Assembly (NCBI GenBank): GCA_023260355.1 | Contig: JALQVJ010000091.1 | Span: 1-5,595, forward strand | Source of the DNA: Burkholderiaceae bacterium | Lineage (GTDB): Bacteria > Pseudomonadota > Gammaproteobacteria > Burkholderiales > Burkholderiaceae_C | Direction of reading: 5' to 3' | Length of the DNA stretch: 5,595 nt | In this document: in pieces, positions 1-4,905 of the stretch | Layout: each line of letters starts with the position of its first letter | Position numbering within the stretch: position 1 is the stretch's first letter | The notes under the pieces: model-generated | The model's input: the letters and a program-made list of their open reading frames with translations, nothing else | What the model was told of the DNA's origin: nothing | The model's database searches: none | Made by a program: the position numbers and the translations under genes

Positions 1-151
1 CCTTGGAGACGATGTTCTCGGATGCGATCAGCTCGATCTGGGTCTGTTCGCGCTCCAGCTCATGCGAAACGCCCGCGAAGACGGCCGGATCGGCATCGGC
101 CAGGGTGCGGGTGAAGAAGCCGGCGGGCTGGACTTGGTTGAGCGTGCTCAT
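1..151 (-). CDS. glyA: Serine hydroxymethyltransferase, N-terminal 50 residues (partial)
   Basis: GlyA is the cytosolic PLP enzyme that interconverts serine plus tetrahydrofolate with glycine plus 5,10-methylenetetrahydrofolate. Only the first 50 codons lie in the window; the gene continues past position 1. The visible protein begins MSTLNQVQPAGFFTRTLAD and contains IELIASENIVS at about residues 39-49, the hallmark N-terminal SHMT segment. The ATG at 151 has AAGGAAA (168-162) 10 bases upstream and lies 23 bases after the rpiB stop, so the two genes look co-transcribed; rpiB-glyA is a familiar proteobacterial order. The DNA is very GC-rich, as in the adjoining rpiB fragment and unlike everything right of about 556. 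The QPAGFFTR...DADPAVFAG wording resembles alphaproteobacterial GlyA (recall, not searched). The PLP lysine and the rest of the fold lie outside the window. Confidence 0.93.
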   Translation of the reverse strand, partial: MSTLNQVQPAGFFTRTLADADPAVFAGVSHELEREQTQIELIASENIVSK

Positions 152-174
152 GGGGGCGCGGTTTCCTTGGCTTA

Positions 175-555
175 TCAATTCTGGGCGGGCGCGGTGGACA
201 GCATGTCGACGCGCCGCTGATGACGTCCGCCCTCGAACGGGGTGGACAGGAAGGCTTGGAGGCAGGCCTTGGCCATTTCCTCGCCGATGACGCGCGCGCC
301 CATGGCGATGGCGTTGGCGTCGTTATGCTGGCGGGCGAGCGCCGCCGAAAGCGGCTCGGAGACCAGCGCGCAACGGCAGGCGGGATTGCGGTTGGCAGCG
401 ATCGAAATGCCGATGCCCGACCCGCACAGGGCCACGCCGCGCTCGGCACGACCATCGGCCAGTGCATCACCGACGGCGCGGCCGAAATCGGGATAATCGA
501 CGCTCGCCGTGCCATCGGTGCCGAGGTCCAGCACCTCATGCCCCTCCCCGCGCAG
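175..555 (-). pseudogene. rpiB: Ribose-5-phosphate isomerase B, 5'-truncated (126 residues)
   Basis: RpiB interconverts ribose 5-phosphate and ribulose 5-phosphate in the pentose phosphate pathway. The reading frame from about 555 to the TGA at 177-175 gives 126 residues, starting LRGEGHEVLDLGTDG. It holds the active-site segment ALCGSGIGISIAANR (cysteine at fragment residue 44), HNDANAIAMGAR (histidine at 77) and the RpiB tail GGRHQRRVDMLS. Aligned by eye with E. coli RpiB (Cys66, His99) the offset is 22, so the missing part is about residues 1-22, including the conserved Asp9-His10 of the CDHxG segment. No normal start precedes the fragment: upstream the sequence belongs to gcdH in another frame. 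A TTG at 576 would open this frame but would add seven foreign residues and not restore the lost motif. Identity as RpiB is firm. Whether the truncation is biological or an assembly artefact is open. Confidence 0.9.
546..555. other. Chimeric junction between gcdH and rpiB
   Basis: Read on the minus strand, GcdH homology runs through the codons for GYGCAG, ending at about 546. RpiB homology can be read from the leucine codon at 555-553. The ten bases between, CTGCGCGGGG on the minus strand, suit both families (Cys-Ala-Gly in GcdH, Leu-Arg-Gly in RpiB), so they look like microhomology at a breakpoint. The two frames differ, so the join is out of frame. Base composition changes at the same place, from 73-77% GC in rows 181-240 and 421-480 to 50-53% in rows 601-660 and 721-780 (hand counts). 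No insertion-sequence ends or target duplication are visible. Confidence 0.8.
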
Positions 556-767
556 CCGTAGCCTTGAATGGTGCAACCGAGCAGCCCCATTTCGCCAAAT
601 TCATTCATGATTTCGCGATCAAATTTTTCGTGGCGCGCCGCATTCAGAACCCGCGTCTGCAGGCGCTCTTGGCAAAACTGGTGGGCTGCCTCTGAAATGG
701 CTCGCTCGTCGTCGCTGAGCTGTTGCGTGAACAGAAAGGGGTCTTGCCATTGGAATGAGCTGGCCAT
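546..767 (-). pseudogene. gcdH: Glutaryl-CoA dehydrogenase, N-terminal 74 residues only
   Basis: GcdH is an FAD acyl-CoA dehydrogenase that converts glutaryl-CoA to crotonyl-CoA plus CO2 in lysine, tryptophan and glutarate breakdown. The fragment begins MASSFQWQDPFLFTQQLSD and holds AHQFCQERLQTRV (about residues 28-40), the helical segment EIMNEFGEMGLLG (52-64) and CTIQGYGCAG (65-74). The last of these closely matches the GCDH signature I recall from the human enzyme (TIKGYGCAG). The family is about 390-400 residues, so roughly 320, including the FAD-binding core and catalytic glutamate, are missing. I chose the ATG at 767 because GGAG sits six bases upstream and homologues start near this FxWxDP segment; the ATG at 812 would add 15 unusual residues. 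Past 546 the frame stays open to a TGA at 62-60, giving a 235-residue nonsense-tailed hybrid. The gene is divergent from a LysR regulator, a usual arrangement. Confidence 0.87.
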
Positions 768-773
768 TTGGGT

Positions 774-777
774 CTCC
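774..777 (-). promoter_or_regulatory. Ribosome binding site of gcdH
   Basis: GGAG on the minus strand, six bases before the ATG at 767. It decides for this start over the in-frame ATG at 812. Confidence 0.6.
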
Positions 778-840
778 GACAGAAGTGGGTTGTAAGTAGA
801 TTCGGAGTGCATTGTTGCGCTCGGATAAATAGGTGTCTAA

Positions 841-863
841 TATTGATTATTGATTAATCAATA
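841..863. promoter_or_regulatory. Probable LysR-type operator: three TATTGAT half-sites with a 16-bp palindrome
   Basis: In the divergent spacer between gcdH and the LysR gene, TATTGAT occurs twice in tandem (841-847, 848-854). After two bases its inverse ATCAATA follows (857-863). Positions 848-863, TATTGATTAATCAATA, form a perfect 16-bp palindrome. A further ATCAAT lies at 874-879 and overlaps the regulator's start codon. LysR-type proteins generally bind dyad-symmetric AT-rich sites between themselves and a divergent target, so this is the likely site for both autorepression and gcdH control. Binding is inferred. I could not assign clear -35/-10 pairs for either direction within the spacer (768-877). 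Confidence 0.6.
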
Positions 864-877
864 TGAAATAACTATCA

Positions 878-1768
878 ATGGAACTGAGACACCTGCGTTG
901 TTTTGTTTGCTTGGCTGAAGAACTGCACTTCGGCCGTGCCGCCAAAAGGCTCGCGATGAGCCAACCGCCTTTGACCGTCGCCATCCAGCAACTCGAAGAG
1001 TCTGTTGGCTCGCGTTTGTTCATCCGAAGCAGCCGCTCGGTCGCGCTCACGGCGGCTGGGGAGGCGCTGTTGCCCAAGGCTCGCGTCCTTTTGAGCGAGG
1101 TGCATGCTGCCATCGAATTCGCGCAGGACGTGGGCCAAGGCCGCGCCGGCAGGCTCCGCGTGGGTATGGTGGGGACGATGCTCTTTTGTGGTTTGCCAGC
1201 CATGGTCAAAGGATTCGAAAGCAAGCACCCTGGCGTACAACTGACACTCACGGAAATGAGCTCGGCAGCACAGTTGAGTGCCGTCCAAGCAGGGGAAATT
1301 GATGTGGGCCTTGTGCATGCCATGCAACCGCCCTCAGGCATGCAGTCTCAGCGCGTCTATTCGCAGTCGCTGTGGGCCTGTGTGGCAAGTGACACCCCCA
1401 ACGCACAGGCGGAAAAAATTGATTTGCGCGCCATGGCGGATCAGGTGTTGGTGATGGTGTCGCGCCAGGTTTCGCCCGATTACCACGACGCTGTGCTCTC
1501 CGCGTGCGCCAAAGCGCGTTGGCATCCCAAGAGTGTTTACGGTCTGCAGCATTGGTTGAGCGTGGTGGCCATGGTCGGGCAGGGTGCTGGGATCGGCTTG
1601 GCCCCGCAGGCCCTCGCACGCGCGGGATTGCCGGGCGTCACGATGGTGCCCCTGCAGCAGTCGCTGCCCCGATACGACACCTACGCTGTGTGGCGCGGCA
1701 CGCAAGACCACGCCGCTTTGCAGGCTTTCGTCCACGCTTTGCCCAATGAGCTGGGAAGGCAGTTCTAA
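878..1768 (+). CDS. LysR-family transcriptional regulator, probably of the divergent gcdH
   Basis: This is a 296-residue LysR-type regulator, normal length for the family. The N-terminal winged helix-turn-helix spans about residues 1-62, with HFGRAAKRLAMSQPPLTVAI (18-37) as the recognition region followed by QQLEESVGSRLF and the conserved SVALTAAGEALL. A linker helix (about 63-90) leads to the effector-binding domain from about 91, starting GRLRVGMVGTM, with QAGEIDVGLVHA (137-148) and GQGAGIGLAPQAL as typical LysR-substrate segments. The start opening MELRHLRCFV fits the family, but no clear Shine-Dalgarno precedes it, so initiation may be weak or leaderless. A palindromic, AT-rich region lies directly upstream. 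Divergence from gcdH suggests control by glutarate, glutaryl-CoA or a related metabolite, as for GcdR-like regulators; this is inference from position. The next gene, msrA, starts 41 bases after the stop with no terminator between, so read-through is possible. Confidence 0.93.
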   Translation: MELRHLRCFVCLAEELHFGRAAKRLAMSQPPLTVAIQQLEESVGSRLFIRSSRSVALTAAGEALLPKARVLLSEVHAAIEFAQDVGQGRAGRLRVGMVGTMLFCGLPAMVKGFESKHPGVQLTLTEMSSAAQLSAVQAGEIDVGLVHAMQPPSGMQSQRVYSQSLWACVASDTPNAQAEKIDLRAMADQVLVMVSRQVSPDYHDAVLSACAKARWHPKSVYGLQHWLSVVAMVGQGAGIGLAPQALARAGLPGVTMVPLQQSLPRYDTYAVWRGTQDHAALQAFVHALPNELGRQF

Positions 1769-1795
1769 TGCCAAGCATCCAATCAAGCACGGCGT

Positions 1796-1802
1796 GAGGG
1801 GA
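1796..1802 (+). promoter_or_regulatory. Ribosome binding site of msrA
   Basis: GAGGGGA lies seven bases before the ATG at 1810 and only four before the GTG at 1807. The ATG is therefore the better start of the adjacent GTG-ATG pair. Confidence 0.65.
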
Positions 1803-1809
1803 ATCTGTG

Positions 1810-2355
1810 ATGCAATATTTGACTTTGGGAGGGGGCTGCTTCTGGTGCGTCGAAGCAGCGTTTATTCGCTTAGATGGCGTGATCGAGGCACAGTCCGGCT
1901 ACGCCAACGGGTCGTGGCCAGAGCCCACTTATGAGCAAGTGTGCACTGGGCGCACTGGACATGCGGAAGTGGTTCGTGTGGGTTATGACAGCGAGCGCAT
2001 TGGCCTTGAACAACTGCTTGACGTTTTTTTCGCAGTCCACGACCCGTCGACGCTGAATCGGCAAGGTCACGACAGTGGCACACAATATCGCAGCGCGATC
2101 TACACGGATTCTGAGGCGGATCTGGCCCGGGTGCGCGATCATGTGGCCAAGCTGGCCCCCGATGCCCATTGGGAGGGTCAGACCGTGGTGACTGAAATCG
2201 AAATGCTGCAGCGGTTTTGGCCAGCTGAGGCCATGCATGACCGATATTTCGATCGCAACCCCTACCAGGGGTACTGCCGCGTGGTGATCGCGCCCAAAGT
2301 CGCAAAATTACACCACAGTTTTCACGACTGGTTGAAGCCTGAGGCCAGGGCGTAG
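1810..2355 (+). CDS. msrA: Peptide-methionine (S)-S-oxide reductase MsrA
   Basis: MsrA repairs oxidised proteins by reducing methionine-S-sulfoxide, using thioredoxin to recycle its disulfide. The 181-residue protein opens MQYLTLGGGCFWCVEA, giving the family motif GCFWC with nucleophilic Cys10. By constant offset from the numbered Neisseria enzyme, the other active-site residues are all present: Glu53 in GHAEVV, Asp88 in GHDSG and Tyr93 in GTQYRS. The HDPSTLNRQGHDSGTQYR stretch (77-94) is diagnostic. Cys156 in NPYQGYC is placed where the resolving cysteine is expected, so a thioredoxin-linked cycle is likely. There is no signal peptide, so it should be cytosolic. It is a single-domain MsrA, with no MsrB fusion. 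It follows the LysR gene by 41 bases on the same strand, possibly co-transcribed, though a functional link is not evident. Confidence 0.96.
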   Translation: MQYLTLGGGCFWCVEAAFIRLDGVIEAQSGYANGSWPEPTYEQVCTGRTGHAEVVRVGYDSERIGLEQLLDVFFAVHDPSTLNRQGHDSGTQYRSAIYTDSEADLARVRDHVAKLAPDAHWEGQTVVTEIEMLQRFWPAEAMHDRYFDRNPYQGYCRVVIAPKVAKLHHSFHDWLKPEARA

Positions 2356-2412
2356 GCGCCTCCTCAGTCACGCAAAGCCACCTGAGCAAGCGTCCGGGGC
2401 GAACCTCCGGCG

Positions 2413-2418
2413 TATGAT
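2413..2418 (+). promoter_or_regulatory. Possible -10 element (TATGAT) before the AEC transporter
   Basis: TATGAT differs from the sigma-70 -10 consensus at one base and lies 31 bases before the ATG at 2450. The expected -35 position (about 2390-2395) reads GCGTCC, a poor match, so this is tentative. If it is real, the ATG at 2414 lies inside the promoter and cannot be the start. Confidence 0.3.
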
Positions 2419-2449
2419 CGCGGCCGCAACTTCAAGCAAAACCCGCGAC

Positions 2450-3418
2450 ATGAATATTTCCCCGCAATCCCAGGTCTGGCATGCCTTGGCACCCGTTTTT
2501 GTGCTCATTGGCGCGGGTGCGCTCGCGGCACGCATGAAATGGCTGACGAAAGCGACTGTTTCAGAGTTGTCGGTGCTGGTGTTCTACGTGTTCATGCCCG
2601 GGCTGTTGTTTCGCACCATGTCCAAAGCGCAATTTGCTGCGCTCGACTTCTCGCCATTGGTCGCGTATTTCGCGGTAGTGTTGGCAGCCTTCGCCGCACT
2701 TTGGTATTGGCGTGGGCGCGGTGTGGACGCATCTACTCTGGCACTGGGTAGCGTGTTTTCGAATTTGGTCATGATTGGCGTGCCTCTGGTGACCGTGGCC
2801 TACGGCGCTGCTGGGTTGGTGACATTGCTCACTCTCGTATCCGTTCACGCCATGATCTTGCTGACTGTAGGCACAGTCGCGCTCGAGTGGGCGCGTGCGC
2901 TCGAGCAGCAGGGCGAAGGCGCGAAGCCCAAGGGCTTGGCAGCCCAGTTGTTCTCCGCCGTGAAAGGCGCTGTGATCCACCCCGTGCCGATTCCGATTTT
3001 GGCTGGCTTGGCGTATTCAGCAACAGGATGGGGACTGCCGGAGGTGGTGGATCGATCGCTGCAGTGGCTGGGCTCCGCGGCGGGACCGCTGGCGCTCGTC
3101 ATGCTCGGCGCAAGCACCTACTTGCGGCCCTTGGGTCACCACTGGCGCGGTGCGCTGGGGGTGGTGATGTTCAAGATGTGGGTTTTGCCCACACTTGTTT
3201 TGGCCGTGACGTGGCTGGCAGGCCTGCGCGGCATGCCATGGACCGTTTTGGTTGTCGCGGCCTCGCTGCCGATGGGCGCCAACGTGTTTTTGTTTTCGCA
3301 GCGCTACAAAGCCAGCGAAGAAGCCATCTCAACGGCCAGCAGCCTTTCGACCATCATGGCCGTAGCCAGCGTCAGCTTTTGGATGATCCTGATGGGGTGG
3401 TTGGGCAGCACGCATTGA
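2450..3418 (+). CDS. AEC (auxin efflux carrier) family transporter
   Basis: This is an inner-membrane secondary transporter of the AEC family; bacterial members move small organic anions such as malate or malonate, but the substrate cannot be told here. From the ATG at 2450 it has 322 residues, close to the family's usual 310-320. About ten hydrophobic segments are visible (roughly 10-26, 38-56, 68-86, 98-118, 123-143, 172-190, 205-222, 234-256, 263-283, 298-318) in the expected five-plus-five pattern, split by a hydrophilic loop at about 146-168 (EQQGEGAKPKG). Family-like stretches are FYVFMPGLLFRTM (45-57), FSNLVMIGVPL (103-113) and SLPMGANVFLFSQRY (272-286). An in-frame ATG at 2414 would add 12 residues. 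I prefer 2450 because homologues start just before the first membrane segment and a -10-like TATGAT overlaps 2414; neither start has a good Shine-Dalgarno. It ends 35 bases from the convergent TM2 gene. Confidence 0.9.
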   Translation: MNISPQSQVWHALAPVFVLIGAGALAARMKWLTKATVSELSVLVFYVFMPGLLFRTMSKAQFAALDFSPLVAYFAVVLAAFAALWYWRGRGVDASTLALGSVFSNLVMIGVPLVTVAYGAAGLVTLLTLVSVHAMILLTVGTVALEWARALEQQGEGAKPKGLAAQLFSAVKGAVIHPVPIPILAGLAYSATGWGLPEVVDRSLQWLGSAAGPLALVMLGASTYLRPLGHHWRGALGVVMFKMWVLPTLVLAVTWLAGLRGMPWTVLVVAASLPMGANVFLFSQRYKASEEAISTASSLSTIMAVASVSFWMILMGWLGSTH

Positions 3419-3453
3419 GTGCCGAGATCGATACCTCACCCCGCCACGACAGA

Positions 3454-3906
3454 TCAATAGTCTTGGCTGATGCGGCGCCCCGCCTCCACTTGCGCTTCGA
3501 AATAGGCTTTGAAGCTCAGCGCAAAGCTCGAGAGGATCGAAGTCGATCCAATCAACAACGCCAGGGCTAGGCCTAAAAATGTGCCCCAGTGGGTTTGACC
3601 CGCTGTTGCATCAGCTGGTGCGGTCGGGTTGTGTTTGGTATTCCACTGCTCTTTTGGTGTGAGTGCATAAATGATGGCCGTCAGGCAGGCGACGCCTAAG
3701 GTGGCGCCAAAAATCGGCATCAGTACCCAAGCCGCCACATCGTTTTGGCCGAAGTTTTGGTACCGCATCAACCCGACGATGCCAGCCAGCGCAAATGGAA
3801 CGTGCAGCCAGCCCCAGCGATCGCCGATGCCTTTCAGGTAGAAGCGATGAGCGCCGAAAATACCCAGCAAGAAGGCGAGCCAAGTCGCGATTGTTTTTGA
3901 TTTCAT
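3454..3906 (-). CDS. TM2-domain membrane protein
   Basis: This is a 150-residue membrane protein of unknown role. The N-terminus, MKSKTIATWLAFLLGIFGAH then RFYLKG, matches the TM2 domain: a membrane helix with the short GxHRFYLG-type turn before the second helix. Hydrophobic segments lie at about residues 5-19, 33-47, 59-82 and 108-132. A polar Pro/Thr/Ala linker (about 83-106) is followed by a charged tail ending EAGRRISQDY. I chose the ATG at 3906 because AGGAA sits four bases upstream and the TM2 motif starts at once; the longer frame from 3999 would add 31 residues that overlap the upstream gene. The ATG overlaps the stop of the GNAT gene as ATGA, implying translational coupling. It converges with the AEC gene, and no hairpin-plus-T terminator is visible in the 35-base gap. 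Similar small TM2 proteins occur in Burkholderiales (recall); their function is not known to me. Confidence 0.85.
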   Translation of the reverse strand: MKSKTIATWLAFLLGIFGAHRFYLKGIGDRWGWLHVPFALAGIVGLMRYQNFGQNDVAAWVLMPIFGATLGVACLTAIIYALTPKEQWNTKHNPTAPADATAGQTHWGTFLGLALALLIGSTSILSSFALSFKAYFEAQVEAGRRISQDY

Positions 3907-4430
3907 GGGGTTCCTGTTGGAGCTGTTGTTGCTCCTTCTCCTAATGTTTTCTGCATCATGACAACGTCCAACCAGCGGCCAAACTTCCATCCCACACAAG
4001 CCATGACGCCAATTCGCTCAAACTCTAGCTTTTGGTGGAGCCCCACCGAACCCTGGTTGTTCGAGTCACCGATCACGGCCAACACTTGACGCACGCCCAA
4101 GCGCTCGAGTTGCGTCAGTAATTCTGAGAGCAGTTGAGTCCCCAGACCTTGGCCTACTGCATCCGGATGCATGTAGATGGAATCCTCCGCCGAAAAGCGA
4201 TACGCGGGCCGCGGCTTGAACCAATTGGCATAGGCGTAACCCATCACTTTCCCTTGCGCTTCCACCAGCAAATAGGGAAGGCCTTTGCTCAACACGTCGC
4301 GCCACCGCTGCGCCATCTCCGTCTCTGACGGCGGCTCTGTCTCAAAAGTTCCCGTGCCGTGCAACACGTGATGGGCGTAGATCGCCGTGATGCTGGGAAT
4401 ATCTGCTTGGGTGGCTGGACGAATGTTCAT
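3903..4430 (-). CDS. GNAT-family N-acetyltransferase, phosphinothricin-acetyltransferase-like
   Basis: This is a 175-residue cytosolic acetyl-CoA-dependent acyltransferase. It opens MNIRPATQADIPSITAIYAH, the usual first GNAT strand and helix. It carries GTFETEPPSETEM (27-39), YAYANWFKPRPAYRFSAEDS (65-84), the acetyl-CoA-binding loop VGQGLGTQLL (92-101), LAVIGDSNNQGSVGLHQKLEF (split across 117-137) and CVGWKFGRWLDVVMMQ (145-160). Together these are the signature of the Pat/Bar/YncA-like group, which acetylates phosphinothricin, methionine sulfoximine or related amino acids; Glu82 in AEDS may act as the base. The natural substrate here is unknown, and herbicide resistance should not be assumed. 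The start has only a weak ribosome site (GAG three bases upstream). The stop overlaps the TM2 gene's start by four bases. It is divergent from rpsP, sharing a 150-base spacer. Confidence 0.92.
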   Translation of the reverse strand: MNIRPATQADIPSITAIYAHHVLHGTGTFETEPPSETEMAQRWRDVLSKGLPYLLVEAQGKVMGYAYANWFKPRPAYRFSAEDSIYMHPDAVGQGLGTQLLSELLTQLERLGVRQVLAVIGDSNNQGSVGLHQKLEFERIGVMACVGWKFGRWLDVVMMQKTLGEGATTAPTGTP

Positions 4431-4464
4431 GGTCTCGCTAGTGTAAATCGCACCACAGCCGGAT

Positions 4465-4495
4465 TTGGACAGGCGTTGAATATCGGGTCTATAAT
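4465..4495 (+). promoter_or_regulatory. Sigma-70-type promoter of the rpsP operon
   Basis: TTGGAC (4465-4470) and a perfect TATAAT (4490-4495) are separated by 19 bases, slightly longer than the ideal 17. This predicts transcription from about 4502 and a leader of about 80 bases before rpsP. It is the only good plus-strand promoter seen in the spacer 4431-4580. The leader can form a weak 5-bp stem (CAGCG 4507-4511 with CGCTG 4547-4551), too weak to call a regulatory element. Confidence 0.65.
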
Positions 4496-4580
4496 CTCAG
4501 GCTTTGCAGCGTTTCGATGGCCAGGTGGTCAGTCGTGTGTCTCAGGCGCTGAAAAACCGTGAACACATCAAGGAATCAGT

Positions 4581-4832
4581 ATGGTCGTCATTCGACTCTC
4601 ACGTGGTGGCTCTAAAGCACGCCCGTTCTATAACATCGTGGTTGCCGACAAGCGCAATCGCCGCGACGGTCGCTTCATCGAGCGTTTGGGTTTCTACAAC
4701 CCCCTCGCTGCCGGTCAAGCTGAGTCGCTGCGCGTTGCTCAAGACCGCTTGAACCACTGGTTGTCTGTTGGCGCACAGCCTTCTGACACCGTCAAGCGCC
4801 TGATGAAAGACGCTGCCAAAGCCGCTGCCTGA
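4581..4832 (+). CDS. rpsP: 30S ribosomal protein S16
   Basis: S16 is a small-subunit ribosomal protein that binds 16S rRNA early and stabilises assembly of the 30S body. The 83-residue product is of normal length and starts [20 protein letters not shown], followed by [22 protein letters not shown], the S16 signature with its basic RNA-binding surface. The C-terminus ([12 protein letters not shown]) is short, like other proteobacterial S16. The ATG at 4581 has a strong AAGGAA (4570-4575) five bases upstream. It is first gene of the conserved order rpsP-rimM-trmD(-rplS), with a promoter at 4465-4495. A strong terminator-like hairpin follows 17 bases after its stop, which would favour rpsP expression over the downstream genes. 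Confidence 0.98.
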   Translation: MVVIRLSRGGSKARPFYNIVVADKRNRRDGRFIERLGFYNPLAAGQAESLRVAQDRLNHWLSVGAQPSDTVKRLMKDAAKAAA

Positions 4833-4849
4833 TCAGCGTTGCTAGGCCG

Positions 4850-4887
4850 AGCGCGCACACCGCACCTGCGGTCTGCGCGCTTTTTTT
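4850..4887 (+). terminator. Intrinsic terminator/attenuator between rpsP and rimM
   Basis: AGCGCGCA (4850-4857) pairs perfectly with TGCGCGCT (4874-4881). Across a C-C mismatch an inner stem of five pairs follows (ACCGC 4859-4863 with GCGGT 4868-4872), with a four-base loop. A run of seven T (4881-4887) comes right after. This is a textbook rho-independent signal. Because rimM begins 18 bases later with no room for a promoter, it probably acts as a partial terminator that lowers rimM-trmD expression relative to rpsP. Partial read-through is inference. Confidence 0.85.
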
Positions 4888-4905
4888 ATGTGTTGGAGTG
4901 ATTGA

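Noticed and set aside
220..561. Plus-strand open frame of 113 codons opposite rpiB
   Set aside because: It is the shadow of GC-rich rpiB codons on the other strand; the protein has no recognisable domain, while the minus strand gives clear RpiB motifs.
768..812. Upstream ATG at 812 as the gcdH start
   Set aside because: It would add 15 residues not expected in GcdH. The ATG at 767 has GGAG at good spacing and the usual FxWxDP opening.
2363..2386. CTCAG/CTGAG inverted repeat after msrA as a terminator
   Set aside because: Only five pairs with a 14-base loop and no T run; too weak to call.
3419..3453. Bidirectional terminator between the convergent AEC and TM2 genes
   Set aside because: I looked for a hairpin with T/A runs in this 35-base gap and found none.
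2887..3570. Plus-strand open frame of 227 codons overlapping the transporter's 3' half
   Set aside because: It is an alternative frame of the AEC gene, rich in Arg/Gly and lacking any family motif; the AEC frame has the membrane pattern and conserved segments.
4440..4445. TACACT on the minus strand as a -10 for the GNAT gene
   Set aside because: No suitable -35 at 16-18 bases, and it would place the transcript start almost on the ATG; not strong enough to list.
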